Part shown: positions 34,257-42,951 of the stretch, piece by piece | Layout: each line of letters starts with the position of its first letter | Position numbering within the stretch: position 1 is the stretch's first letter | Assembly: GCA_023397655.1 (NCBI GenBank) | Contig: JAEWTW010000047.1 | Span: 86,995 to 150,994, forward strand | From: Bacillota bacterium | GTDB lineage: Bacteria; Bacillota; Clostridia; Christensenellales; SZUA-584 | Direction of reading: 5' to 3' | Length of the DNA stretch: 64,000 nt | Translations under genes and position numbers: made by a program | Notes under the pieces: model-generated | The model's input: the letters and a program-made list of their open reading frames with translations, nothing else | The model's database searches: none | Told to the model about the DNA's origin: nothing

Positions 34257-34802
34257 ATGCAAAGAAAAATTGAAGTCCGGACACTGATCATTCTGGGGCT
34301 GTTTGCTGCCATCGGAGCCATCTTCAAGGCTTTCGTTTCTGTCGACTTGATCTTCGGCGGCATGAAGATATTGGATCTGTCACTGATGGCACTGCCAATA
34401 TTGCTCGCAGGCATATACTTTGGGCCGGTTGCCGGCGGTTTGGTCGGCTTTTTCGCTGAGTTCGCGGGATATCTGATGTCACCCACCGGCGGATACAATC
34501 CCGTATTTTCCTTCATCGCGGCACTGACAGGTGTCATTGCGGGGTTGTTCTACCGCAGATCCAAGAAGGTGACGCTGTGGAAGACGGTGACGCTCGTGGC
34601 ACTGACCGAGGTGCTGTGCTCCGGGCTGCTGTCGACTCTGACGATACACCTGTTCTACGGCGTGCCGATTATCGCGCTGCTGCCCGCAAGAGGCGTCGGC
34701 ATGCTCATCAAGATACCGCTGCTTGTTGCAACGGTGATGCTGCTGGCCGAGCGCTTAAAGCCGCTGATGAGAAGAAACGGCAGCGTGCCGGGCACCGTTT
34801 AG
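34257..34802 (+). CDS. folT: folate ECF transporter S component
   Basis: The 181-residue membrane protein has about six helices. The KIEVRTLIILGLFAAIGAIF start and the following LAGIYFGPVAGGLVGFFAEF, plus a SPTGGYNPVFSFIAAL loop, are typical of FolT-like S components. S components bind the vitamin and work with a shared ECF energy module encoded elsewhere. The THF riboswitch upstream independently supports folate as ligand. The start codon is fixed by the ribosome site inside the terminator hairpin. Confidence 0.9.
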   Translation: MQRKIEVRTLIILGLFAAIGAIFKAFVSVDLIFGGMKILDLSLMALPILLAGIYFGPVAGGLVGFFAEFAGYLMSPTGGYNPVFSFIAALTGVIAGLFYRRSKKVTLWKTVTLVALTEVLCSGLLSTLTIHLFYGVPIIALLPARGVGMLIKIPLLVATVMLLAERLKPLMRRNGSVPGTV

Positions 34803-34807
34803 CCGGA

Positions 34808-34840
34808 TACAAAAAAACAGCCGTCATCGAAACGGCTGAA
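34808..34840 (-). terminator. terminator for the minus-strand dnaX-recR operon
   Basis: On the minus strand AGCCGTTtcgatgACGGCTGT is followed by seven T. It lies after the DUF2508 gene. Confidence 0.7.
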
Positions 34841-34862
34841 CAAGTATATATTATGATTTAAT

Positions 34863-34896
34863 GGGGGAGTGCCTGTATCAGGAATCCCCTTTTTTG
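34863..34896 (+). terminator. intrinsic terminator after folT
   Basis: GGGGA and CCTG pair with CAGG and TCCCC in one nested hairpin, followed by six T. Confidence 0.75.
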
Positions 34897-34905
34897 TTTG
34901 CGGTG

Positions 34906-35112
34906 TTATTCCCACTCACCGCTGGCTTTGCGCTCCGCATGGTATTCCCGCGCTTTCTTCAGCATATATACGTATTTTTTGCGGGCCGCTTCCATGTCGT
35001 ATATCGCGAAATCGACCAGATCGGGGTCCGCCACGTTGTCAAAGTAATTGGCGGCCGCCTGCCATTCAGCATAGGCCTGCCGGACCTCATCCGCATACGA
35101 ATCGGCTTCCAT
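34906..35112 (-). CDS. DUF2508 (YaaL-like) protein
   Basis: This 68-residue protein matches DUF2508. It has EWQAAANYFDNVADPDLVDF followed by AIYDMEAARKKYVYMLKKA, a helical protein without membrane segments. YaaL in Bacillus lies directly after recR, as here once the decayed gene is ignored. The function is unknown. ATG 35112 has GGAGG 8 bases upstream; the longer open frame is not needed. Confidence 0.8.
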   Translation of the reverse strand: MEADSYADEVRQAYAEWQAAANYFDNVADPDLVDFAIYDMEAARKKYVYMLKKAREYHAERKASGEWE

Positions 35113-35210
35113 AAGAGCCACCTCCGAAATAATAGTTGATGTGACCATTATCGCCAATTTGCGGTGTTTATATACTTTACTCACATAGTGTATGCATAAA
35201 AGGTGGAGGG

Positions 35211-36197
35211 TTATTCCGATACAATCCTGATACCAGTTATACGGTCAAGGTTGATCACTTCACCGGCTTCGTCGATATAAACATCCCGATACTCCCATTC
35301 GACTTCTACTTTATGATTTGTGAGCGTGTGCTCTTTCTTTTTTCGGGATTAGGCGCGACACCATAGCTGTTATAAAGCCGGTAATAATAATCGCGAAGCT
35401 GACAAGTGGCGCTCTCCAAAACCATTCCAGCCACGATGTGGAGGCAACCACAACTTCCTCGCCGCTGCTGGTAATCTTGGTCAACCGGGGACCGAAGGAC
35501 ATGCTAAAAATGCTGCCTTTGGAGTCTTGAGCAATAACTTCTGTAAAAAAGTCGGTTTCCGAGTACGGATATTCATCCGTTAAACAGCCATCCTCATAAA
35601 TCAACAACGAAGACTCGTCATTGTCTTGCCTTTCAATATATACGGATGAGCCATCCAGCAGAAGCAGCGAGTAGAAGTTGCCGTCAGGCAGAAAAGCCAG
35701 GGAATAATGCTGACGGTTGTTTTCATCATAGACATTGATGGTGACGGTGTCCTCGTCGCTGTCCGCGTACGCCGCACGCCCCCGATACACCCCGTTTTGA
35801 TATGCGTAAATGTCCCCGTTCTTGTCCTGAATGTTTACACGTCATCCAGCATACAGATTTCGTTACCGCCGTTGGGGTAGTCAGGAACTTTTATGGAGTA
35901 TTGGAATGCGCCGTCCGCAGTGTAGACGTTGACGGCGCACAGTCTACCGATCAGTACGTACAGGTTATCCGCGCTGTCAACCGCCATGCCGCTCACATCC
36001 ACAAGGCCGTATTCGATATCAAGCGGTGTCGTATAGTCCTGAGCCCGGCAAAGAAAACCGGTAAAAAGAAAGACAATACCAACAAATGCGATCATCAATC
36101 CTGCAAAACCCCAGCGCCCTCTGCGGCTGGAGGTATCGATCTCAATTGAAAACGCGTCAGTATCATCCGAGAACGTTTGTGCTTTATTGTGCGGCAT
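35211..36197 (-). pseudogene. frameshifted membrane protein with NHL-like repeats
   Basis: Three consecutive frames read as one protein of about 328 residues. Part 1 (36197-35835) has a transmembrane helix and a propeller-like strand pattern (GMAVDSADNLYVLIG, VNVYTADGAFQYSI). It stops at a TAA at 35837-35835; a missing base around 35838-35843 would join DDV to VNIQDKNGDIYAYQNGVYRG in the next frame. Part 2 runs to a second helix (LVSFAIIITGFITAMVSRLI). Then a T6 run (35338-35343, A6 on the coding strand) shifts the frame, and the tail VEVEWEYRDVYIDEAGEVI continues to a stop at 35211. It lies 12 bases after recR, inserted in the usual recR-yaaL spacing. Either the gene is dead or the sequence has two errors. 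Confidence 0.65.
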
Positions 36198-36209
36198 CAT
36201 AGCCTCTTT

Positions 36210-36815
36210 TTAGTAATCCGTACGGCCTTCCAGCGCCCGCACCAGCGTGACTTCATCGGTGTATTCGAGATCCGCACCGATGGGCACGCCATGCGCGATG
36301 CGGGTCACCTTCACGCCCAGCGGGCGAATGGTTTTGGCGATGTAGGCCGCCGTGGCCGTGCCCTGAACATCCGGGTTGGTCGCAAGTATCACTTCGGATA
36401 TGTCGCCCTTAGCCAACCGGTCGATCAGAGCCGCGATGCGTATATCGTCCGGCCCCACGCCGTCCATGGGGGAGATAACGCCGTGCAGCACGTGGTACAC
36501 GCCCTTGTATTCGCGCGTCTTCTCGATGGCAAGCACGTCCTTGATATCGGACACCACGCAGACGCACGCGTCGTCGCGCCCGCCGTCCGCGCACACCACG
36601 CAGCAGGGCATGTCCTTGTCCATCAAATTGCCGCAGACGGGGCAGAAGACAGCCTTCTCCTTGGCGTAGGTTAAATCCTCAGCGAAGGCTTTCACCTCTT
36701 CGTCGCTGAGGCCGATGACATGGAAAGCAAGGCGCTGCGCCGTTTTTGCGCCCACGCCGGGCAGCTTGGAAAACTGGTTGATGAGCCGCATCACCGGTTC
36801 GATGATCGGTCCCAA
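36210..36815 (-). CDS. recR: recombination protein RecR
   Basis: The 201-residue protein has the N-terminal helix-hairpin-helix (KLPGVGAKTAQRLAF), a four-Cys zinc finger (CPVCGNLMDKDMPCCVVC, about 57-74), a Toprim domain with VVSDIKDVLAIEKT, and the C-terminal RIAHGVPIGADLEYTDEVTL. It works with RecF and RecO in gap repair. The start is TTG 36815; alignment with known RecR supports the 8 residues before the next Met. It follows ybaB by 1 base. Confidence 0.93.
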   Translation of the reverse strand: MGPIIEPVMRLINQFSKLPGVGAKTAQRLAFHVIGLSDEEVKAFAEDLTYAKEKAVFCPVCGNLMDKDMPCCVVCADGGRDDACVCVVSDIKDVLAIEKTREYKGVYHVLHGVISPMDGVGPDDIRIAALIDRLAKGDISEVILATNPDVQGTATAAYIAKTIRPLGVKVTRIAHGVPIGADLEYTDEVTLVRALEGRTDY

Positions 36816-36816
36816 A

Positions 36817-37176
36817 CTAGAACAAGCCTCCCAGGTCCATACCGCCTGTGATGCCGCCCATCTTCTGCTGCATCATGTCCTCAGCCTTGGACAGCGCCTC
36901 GTTGACCGCTGCGGTGATCAGGTCTTCCAGCATTTCAACGTCGTCCGGGTCCACCGCATCGGGGGATATCTTCACGCTGATGATCTTCTTCCCGCCGTTC
37001 GCGCGCACCGTGACCGCGCCGCCGCCCGCAGTAGCTTCCACCTCGGCGGATTCCACTTCAGCCTGCGCCGCTGCCATATCGGCCTGCATTTTCTGTGCCT
37101 TGGCCAGCATGGAGTTCATGTTCATGCCCCCTCCGCCGCCCATGCCGCCTCCGCCGAACGATTTTCTCTTTGCCAT
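36817..37176 (-). CDS. YbaB/EbfC nucleoid-associated protein
   Basis: The 119-residue protein starts with a Gly/Met-rich stretch, then the YbaB core (MLAKAQKMQADMAAAQAEVE, VTVRANGGKKIISVKISPDA, DVEMLEDLITAAVNEA). YbaB dimers bind DNA and lie between dnaX and recR in most bacteria, as here. ATG 37176 has GGAGGA 9 bases upstream. It follows dnaX by 4 bases. Confidence 0.92.
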   Translation of the reverse strand: MAKRKSFGGGGMGGGGGMNMNSMLAKAQKMQADMAAAQAEVESAEVEATAGGGAVTVRANGGKKIISVKISPDAVDPDDVEMLEDLITAAVNEALSKAEDMMQQKMGGITGGMDLGGLF

Positions 37177-37180
37177 TCTA

Positions 37181-38755
37181 TCAGTCCTCCTGTATGATCT
37201 CGATATTTTCTGCGCCAAATATTTCGGTGATGTCGACGCCTGCGCTGCCCGCCTGTGTACCGTGCGCTCTGATAATCTTCACGGTAAGCGGTCTGCCCGC
37301 TTCCGCCGAAAGCGTCTGTATCAGAGCGGCTTCCGCGTTCGGCATCTTCAGAGATTCCGCCGCTGTCTCGTTTTCGGCGTCAAACCGGATTTCGAAAACG
37401 TCGTCCGTACAAACCACCGCATCGGCTTTCTTCGCGTATGTGCAAATATGATAAGCTTTCTTGTCCTCGAGCGCAAGCAGTGTCTTCTTCCATATGTTAT
37501 CCGCATTCGTGTCCGTTATCGCGGACGCCTTGGCCGCCGCAGGCTTCGCAGCACGGGTCTTGGGCTTTTCCGCCACGGGAATGGCCTTGCTTTCCGCTGC
37601 CGGTGCGGGCCCAGCTGTGAACGGGCGCTCTTCCAGTGTGCGCAGCCGCGCTTCCAGCTTATCGATGCGGGCGGCGGCGGGGGAGGACGCGTCGTCCTCG
37701 GGTGCCATCAGCGCCATGACTGCCGTTTCCAGCACGATATCGGCGCGCAGGTTCTGCCGCATCTCGTATTCCTTCTGTATCAGTATGTTCAGCGCACGGA
37801 TGCATGCGGCCTTGCCGTATTTGGGAGCCAGCACTTTCAGGTCCGCGTCATCTTCCTCTGCGTCTGCGCCTGCCGCCAGCCACATCATGCGGCGGAATAC
37901 GTCCGCGAGGTCCTTGATCAGCGCACGTGTATCCGCTCCGGCACTCAGCAGTGCCCGAAGCCCGGTGAGCGCACCCTTCTCGTCGTAGTCTGCGATGTGC
38001 CCCGCCAGAGCGTACAGCTGGCTCATATCGCCGCTGCCCAGCGCCGCGGTGACATTGGACATCGTGATGTCGCCGAACGCCGCACACTGGTCGAGTATCG
38101 AAAGCGCGTCACGCATGCCGCCCTCTGCCGCACGCGCAATGGCTTTAAGCGCGCTGTCCTCGGACTTGAAGCCCTCAGCTTTGGCGACTTCGGCCAGACG
38201 GCCCTTGATGGCTGCGGCGGTGATACGCTGGAAGTCGAACCGCTGGCAGCGCGACAGTATCGTCGCGGGGAGCTTGTGAGGCTCGGTGGTCGCGAGTATG
38301 AAGATGACGTGGGCAGGCGGCTCCTCCAGCGTTTTCAGCAGTGCGTTGAACGCGCCCTTGGAGAGCATATGCACCTCGTCAATGATATAGACCTTGTATG
38401 CGCAAAAAGCAGGCAGCAGGTTCACACGGTCGCGGATATCGCGTATGTTGTCCACGCCGTTGTTGGACGCGGCGTCGATCTCCACGATGTCCACCGAGCC
38501 TTCGTCTGCGGTGGCGAGACAGGATTCACACGCACCGCAGGCCTCTGCGCCCTGCCGGTTTTGGCAGTTGACGGCGCGCGCGAATATCTTGGCAAGACTG
38601 GTCTTGCCGGTGCCGCGCGGCCCGGAAAACAGATACGCGTGTGCGATTTTGCCGCTCTCGATCTCGCCCGACAGCACCTTGGTGATGGGTTCCTGACCCA
38701 CCACATCGGCGAAGCGCGTGGGCCGCCATGTGCGGTAGAGTGCCCTGTAAGCCAT
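37181..38755 (-). CDS. dnaX: DNA polymerase III subunit gamma/tau
   Basis: The 524-residue clamp-loader ATPase has Walker A GPRGTGKTS (about 45-53), a four-Cys zinc module (CQNRQGAEACGACESC), DEAH-like IIDEVHML, sensor ATTEPHKLPATILSRCQRF, and domain III. An Ala/Lys/Pro-rich linker and a short tau-type tail follow (about 380-524). It loads the sliding clamp for replication. Ribosome site GGGAGG lies 5 bases before ATG. No slippery frameshift site was recognised. Confidence 0.94.
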   Translation of the reverse strand: MAYRALYRTWRPTRFADVVGQEPITKVLSGEIESGKIAHAYLFSGPRGTGKTSLAKIFARAVNCQNRQGAEACGACESCLATADEGSVDIVEIDAASNNGVDNIRDIRDRVNLLPAFCAYKVYIIDEVHMLSKGAFNALLKTLEEPPAHVIFILATTEPHKLPATILSRCQRFDFQRITAAAIKGRLAEVAKAEGFKSEDSALKAIARAAEGGMRDALSILDQCAAFGDITMSNVTAALGSGDMSQLYALAGHIADYDEKGALTGLRALLSAGADTRALIKDLADVFRRMMWLAAGADAEEDDADLKVLAPKYGKAACIRALNILIQKEYEMRQNLRADIVLETAVMALMAPEDDASSPAAARIDKLEARLRTLEERPFTAGPAPAAESKAIPVAEKPKTRAAKPAAAKASAITDTNADNIWKKTLLALEDKKAYHICTYAKKADAVVCTDDVFEIRFDAENETAAESLKMPNAEAALIQTLSAEAGRPLTVKIIRAHGTQAGSAGVDITEIFGAENIEIIQED

Positions 38756-38782
38756 TCGTTCCTCCCTTGTTTTAACCTCTAT

Positions 38783-38812
38783 AATATATCATCCCGCGGC
38801 AGCCTTTGTCCA
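38783..38812 (-). promoter_or_regulatory. promoter of the dnaX-ybaB-recR operon
   Basis: On the minus strand TGGACA (38812-38807), 18 bases, TATATT (38788-38783). Confidence 0.55.
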
Positions 38813-38887
38813 TATTGCCGGAAAACGGATATGGAACAAATGCGCGCATTTGAGCGTCTAAATATTATAAACAATGGGGAGGATGAC

Positions 38888-39481
38888 ATGAAAGCAAAAG
38901 CACTGATGACGGTTTTATGCGCGATTGCGATGATCATATTGACAGCCTGCGGTGCGGCATATCCGGCGGACCTGGTGTCGGCAGACAACGCGGTCGCGTT
39001 CGTTTCAAGCGAGGATATAAAATCGATCGAGACGAATACGGCTTATGGCGATATCATCAAAAAGCTGGGGGCGACACAGGACGCCGGCTGGGACGAAGAG
39101 CACATGGCGGTGTATCTGGTGGACGGCAGCAGCTTTCTGTATCTGACATATGCGGATCTGAAGGACAAATGTCCGTCGTCCGGCGCAGAGCTGTTGGAAA
39201 GCCTGCAGAACGCGGTAGGCATACGCGGCGAAGTGACGGATGTGGCCATGTCGGGCGGCGAGCTGACGATGATGGTGGAGGCGACAGGCAGTGACTACGG
39301 CATGTACGACAAGGCGAGCGTGCGCGTGGGCGCGGATACCGTGGTGGTAACGCAGGACGGCAAAACCGCCGCGATGGAGCAGATCAGCAAGGGCGATGCT
39401 GTCGAGGTGGTGTTCGGCGGGCCGGTAGCTGAGTCGTATCCGGTGCAGGGCAAAGCGCTGCGCGTGATGATACTGGATTAA
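38888..39481 (+). CDS. lipoprotein of unknown function
   Basis: The 197-residue protein has a lipobox ILTAC (Cys about 19). The mature part begins with acidic segments (SSEDIKSIETNTAYGDIIKK) resembling small SmpA/PepSY-like fold repeats, and ends in a compact beta domain (ASVRVGADTVVVTQDGKT, GDAVEVVFGGPVAESYPVQ) like DUF3221-type domains. The function is unknown. ATG 38888 has GGGGAGG 4 bases upstream; the long open frame that runs in from 36848 is only antisense to dnaX. Confidence 0.7.
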   Translation: MKAKALMTVLCAIAMIILTACGAAYPADLVSADNAVAFVSSEDIKSIETNTAYGDIIKKLGATQDAGWDEEHMAVYLVDGSSFLYLTYADLKDKCPSSGAELLESLQNAVGIRGEVTDVAMSGGELTMMVEATGSDYGMYDKASVRVGADTVVVTQDGKTAAMEQISKGDAVEVVFGGPVAESYPVQGKALRVMILD

Positions 39482-39516
39482 ACGCTCTACAATAACGGCC
39501 GAAAATTGTATGATCG

Positions 39517-39549
39517 AACGCCGGCGGGTCTTCCCTCACCGGCGTTTTT
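39517..39549 (+). terminator. intrinsic terminator after lipoprotein gene
   Basis: AACGCCGG (39517-39524) pairs with CCGGCGTT (39539-39546), then T bases. Confidence 0.85.
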
Positions 39550-39602
39550 CTGATATGCTGATGCAAAACCGCAGGCAAAATGTAAACTTATTGTTGCCGG
39601 GG

Positions 39603-39631
39603 TTTTGATCCAGTCATATTTATGTTATAAT
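39603..39631 (+). promoter_or_regulatory. extended -10 promoter of rodA
   Basis: TGTTATAAT (TATAAT 39626-39631) with a weak TTTTGA 17 bases upstream. Confidence 0.5.
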
Positions 39632-39708
39632 TTCTAAACAAAATTGTAACGATTAAAAAGCTCTGAAAACCTGAGGATTTCAGATGCGGGTTAACCGAGG
39701 TATAGACT

Positions 39709-40890
39709 TTGAAGCTGAGATTCATCGATCCAAGGATGTTCAAACATATAGACTGGCTGCTGTTTACCAACATAATGGTGCTGATACTGCTCAGCATGGT
39801 GGCCATCGCCAGCGCCACTTCCGAACCGCTGACTGAAAACACCGGGTCGCTTTCCGCCGCCATCGCACAGCTGGATCTCGACTACGTGTTTCAGCAGCTG
39901 ACGTGGTTTGCGGTGGGTATATTTGCCATGTTTGTTGTGCTGCTGCCGGATTATCATGCCATTGGCGAGTATTACAAATGGATTTACATCATACTGATTG
40001 TGCTGCTGGTCGCTGTATTCTTCCTCGGCAAGGAAGTCAACGGCACCAAGGGCTGGTTCCGCATTGGCAATTCGGGCTTTCAGCCCAGCGAGATCGGCAA
40101 GATAGCCATTGTCATCATGATGGCACGTATGATATCCAACCGCACCAAAGGAAAGGATGGGGGCATCACCAAGCTGAGGGATCTGCTGCCCATCATCGGC
40201 ATATTCCTGATACCGCTGGCTCTCATCATCATTCAGCCCGACTTTGGCACTGCGATGGTGTACGTGTTCACCTTCTTTTCAATGCTGTTTATGGCCAAAA
40301 CCAGCTTAAAGCTGCTGCTTGGTATGATGGCTGCAGTGGGCGTGGCGCTGCCTGCGTCGTGGTTTGTACTGGCAGATTATCAGAAGATCAGGATTCTTTC
40401 TTTTGTCGGAATTCAGCCTGAAGGCATGACGGACCAGCAGATGGTGGATAATTCGCGTCAGGCCACGCAGGCCAAGACAGCCATCGGCTCCGGGCAGCTC
40501 TCCGGCAAGGGGTTGTTTTCCCTGGGCGGCGAGAGCCGTCTGTCGCACATCGCGTATAAGCATACCGATTTCATATTTGCTTCCACAACGGAGGCGGTGG
40601 GCTTTATCGGCGCGATGTTTATCATTCTGCTGTATTTCGTGCTGATCATACGCACGATGTGGCTCGCCACCAAGGCCAAGGACGATTTTGGTTCGCTGAT
40701 CATCGTGGGTGTGCTGGCGATGACGCTGTTCCATATATTTGAGAACATCGGCATGAATATCGGCGTAATGCCCATTACCGGCATACCGCTTCCGTTCTTC
40801 AGCTATGGGGGGTCCAATCTGCTCACGAACATGATTGCCTTCGGGCTGGTCATTAATGTCAGTATGCGACGACAACGATGGAGTTTCTGA
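39709..40890 (+). CDS. rodA: SEDS peptidoglycan polymerase RodA
   Basis: The 393-residue protein has about ten helices. SEDS landmarks are GWFRIGNSGFQPSEIGKIA, the catalytic-region QPDFGTAMV (Asp needed for glycosyltransferase activity), ATTEAVGFIGA, and the C-terminal GIPLPFFSYGGSNLLTNM. Length and the GIPLPF motif favour RodA over FtsW or SpoVE, though FtsW is not excluded. It partners with PBP2 (54.6 kb) and MreCD (20.0-21.4 kb). The start is TTG 39709 with GAGG 8 bases upstream. Confidence 0.9.
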   Translation: MKLRFIDPRMFKHIDWLLFTNIMVLILLSMVAIASATSEPLTENTGSLSAAIAQLDLDYVFQQLTWFAVGIFAMFVVLLPDYHAIGEYYKWIYIILIVLLVAVFFLGKEVNGTKGWFRIGNSGFQPSEIGKIAIVIMMARMISNRTKGKDGGITKLRDLLPIIGIFLIPLALIIIQPDFGTAMVYVFTFFSMLFMAKTSLKLLLGMMAAVGVALPASWFVLADYQKIRILSFVGIQPEGMTDQQMVDNSRQATQAKTAIGSGQLSGKGLFSLGGESRLSHIAYKHTDFIFASTTEAVGFIGAMFIILLYFVLIIRTMWLATKAKDDFGSLIIVGVLAMTLFHIFENIGMNIGVMPITGIPLPFFSYGGSNLLTNMIAFGLVINVSMRRQRWSF

Positions 40891-40921
40891 TAACCGGAAA
40901 ATGTTTTGTAAGGAGAGTGTT

Positions 40922-41752
40922 ATGATCGAAGAGCAGAGCATAATCGAGCTGATCAAAAAGCGGACATCGGTAAGAACGTATGAGAGAAATCCGGTGGAGC
41001 AGGAGAAGCTGCAGAAATTCAGCGGTTTTCTGGACCAAGTGAAGAACCCGTTCGGCGCCGAGGTGCGTTTTGAGCTGACGGAAAGTTCTGAACAAAAAAT
41101 AGGCACCTATGGTTTTATCAAGGGTGCGAAAACGTACTTTGCAGGCTGCGTGAAAAAGGGCGGCATGGACATGGAAGGCTTCGGCTACGCGTTTGAGCAT
41201 GCGGTGCTGTTTGCGACAGCGCTCGGCCTTGGCACCTGCTGGCTGGGCGGTACGTTCAAGCGGAGCACGTTTCTCGATCAGATGAAGCCGGTGGATGAGT
41301 TTATGCCTGCCGTATCGCCCTTAGGGTATGCCGCGGAGCGAAAGTCGATGACGGAGCGAATGGTCGCTGCGGGCGCGGGTGCCCGGACGCGCAAGCGCTT
41401 CGGCGAGGTGTTTATAGATGGTGCTTTGAAGCCGCTGATGCTGGATGACGGCGCTTTGAAGACGTGTCTTGAGATGGTGCGCATTGGCCCGTCCGCGTCC
41501 AACAAACAGCCGTGGCGTGTGATCGTGAAGGATGGTGTCTGCCACTTTTACGCGTTGGTCGATAAGCGCTACGCCGGAAACACGATGTACGGCTTTACGA
41601 TGCAGCGTGTGGATTTAGGGATTGCGGCCTGCCACTTTGAGCTGAGTGCGCGCGAGCTGGGACTGCCCGGCAGCTTTGTGATGGAAGACCCGCTGCTGAC
41701 GTCCGAAGAACAGCGCGCTGAAGGCTGGCATTACGGCTTCAGCTGGAAATAG
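40922..41752 (+). CDS. nitroreductase-family protein
   Basis: The 276-residue protein has an N-terminal nitroreductase start (IELIKKRTSVRTYERNPVE) with the FMN-contacting RTSVRTY, a central GLGTCWLGGTF and a C-terminal GPSASNKQPWRVI that repeats the flavin-binding pattern, as in two-part TM1586-like nitroreductases. It likely binds FMN; the substrate is unknown. AAGGAGA lies 6 bases before ATG. The gene follows rodA by 31 bases and is probably co-transcribed. Confidence 0.8.
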   Translation: MIEEQSIIELIKKRTSVRTYERNPVEQEKLQKFSGFLDQVKNPFGAEVRFELTESSEQKIGTYGFIKGAKTYFAGCVKKGGMDMEGFGYAFEHAVLFATALGLGTCWLGGTFKRSTFLDQMKPVDEFMPAVSPLGYAAERKSMTERMVAAGAGARTRKRFGEVFIDGALKPLMLDDGALKTCLEMVRIGPSASNKQPWRVIVKDGVCHFYALVDKRYAGNTMYGFTMQRVDLGIAACHFELSARELGLPGSFVMEDPLLTSEEQRAEGWHYGFSWK

Positions 41753-41755
41753 TCG

Positions 41756-42136
41756 TCAGAGTATGTTTTCCCAACCCAGTCGGTCAATATCCTTGATGTG
41801 CTCGATGTAGAAAAGGATCTCCTGAGCAGCTGCCAGCGCTTCGGGTATGCAGCTGGGTGTGCAAAGGCTGGGCAGCTTTTTGGAGGTTGCGGATATGATA
41901 TCCACCTCCTTATGCTCGAAAAGAGCTTCATAGGACAGCTTTTGGCGCTGCCAAGCGTCGTCGAATTCCGAGGCCGCCTGCGCGGCCTTTTCTGTGTCAT
42001 TAGATTCAAGCGCGCCAATGACCTCTTCCAGCTGACCGGAAAGAGTGTCGGTGGCGCTGCAGACGTATATACCTTGCCAAACGGCTGCGCCCAGCATCAG
42101 CACCATCAACACCAGCATGGCGATATTCTTACCCAT
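41756..42136 (-). CDS. DUF4363 protein
   Basis: The 126-residue protein has an N-terminal membrane helix (about 5-24) and a helical outer part with DDAWQRQKLSYEALFEHKEVD, typical of DUF4363. This family is regularly found next to DUF421 membrane proteins in Clostridia, as here, with an 8-base overlap. The function is unknown. Confidence 0.75.
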   Translation of the reverse strand: MGKNIAMLVLMVLMLGAAVWQGIYVCSATDTLSGQLEEVIGALESNDTEKAAQAASEFDDAWQRQKLSYEALFEHKEVDIISATSKKLPSLCTPSCIPEALAAAQEILFYIEHIKDIDRLGWENIL

Positions 42137-42833
42137 TCTTCATGCGCCCCTGCATCTGTTTGCCCTGATAGTCCTGGATGAACACGCTGCCCGTTTCGTC
42201 ACTTGTGGCTAAAAATACGGAATGGATGCTCTTGATGCCCGTCTGCTTGAGCACCTTTTCCAGATCAGGTGCGTCAAAGCCAAGCTTTCCAAGGTTGTTC
42301 GGTTTGATTTTTCCATCCATGATGACGTCGTAGCAGAAGCCTGAATTGTCGGGATGCAGCTTCAGGTCCTCCGGCTGAACAGGTCGTTTCTCCGGCTTGA
42401 GCATCACGGACAGGTCGCCATTGGTCTCCAGCACGGCGTAGTGAACGTCGCTGATGTTCATCACGTTTTTGACGCGCAGCTGTTCGATCAGATCGTTGAG
42501 GTTATACCCCAGCTTTTTTAGCTCCTTGCGGCGTATGATTCCCTTGTGGATGACGATACTGGGCCTGCCCGAAAAGAAGGCGCGCAGCTTGTCGCTCTTG
42601 ATGGACGCGAACGCGATGCCGTTGTGCAGCACCAGAAGTGTGATGACGGGGACGATACCGTAGGTAATAGGCACGCCTGCGCCCGCCATTGGCGTGGAAG
42701 CCACCTCGGCAATCATGACGGCGATCACGAGGTCGAAAGGCTGAAGCTGGCCCGCCTGCCGCTTGCCCATCATGCGCATCACCAGCATGATGAAGAAGTA
42801 TATCACGAATGTTTTGATGATCACATTGAACAT
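42129..42833 (-). CDS. DUF421 (YetF-like) membrane protein
   Basis: The 234-residue protein has three N-terminal helices with the family motif RMMGKRQAGQLQPFDLVIAV (about 20-40), then a soluble domain with KGIIRRKELKKLGYNLNDLI and EQLRVKNVMNISDVHYAVLE. Some family members affect spore or cell-surface properties, but the activity is unknown. I place the start at ATG 42833, where the first helix begins, though no good ribosome site is visible. Confidence 0.8.
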   Translation of the reverse strand: MFNVIIKTFVIYFFIMLVMRMMGKRQAGQLQPFDLVIAVMIAEVASTPMAGAGVPITYGIVPVITLLVLHNGIAFASIKSDKLRAFFSGRPSIVIHKGIIRRKELKKLGYNLNDLIEQLRVKNVMNISDVHYAVLETNGDLSVMLKPEKRPVQPEDLKLHPDNSGFCYDVIMDGKIKPNNLGKLGFDAPDLEKVLKQTGIKSIHSVFLATSDETGSVFIQDYQGKQMQGRMKNG

Positions 42834-42895
42834 AGCGTTATTTTGAGCCGGGGGGCGTAAAATATGTACGCGCCGAGCCGCGGCAGAGTTAATGT

Positions 42896-42924
42896 TTGTG
42901 TTTTGCACCGTGTCTGAGTATAAT
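42896..42924 (+). promoter_or_regulatory. promoter of the nth-obgE operon
   Basis: TTGTGT (42896-42901), 17 bases, TATAAT (42919-42924). Confidence 0.55.
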
Positions 42925-42951
42925 AACGTAAAAGAAAACAATGGGAGAATC

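Noticed and set aside
36848..38887. Very long plus-strand open frame running into the lipoprotein gene
   Set aside because: It is antisense to ybaB and dnaX, which are unmistakable. Only the part from ATG 38888, with a ribosome site and signal peptide, is coding.
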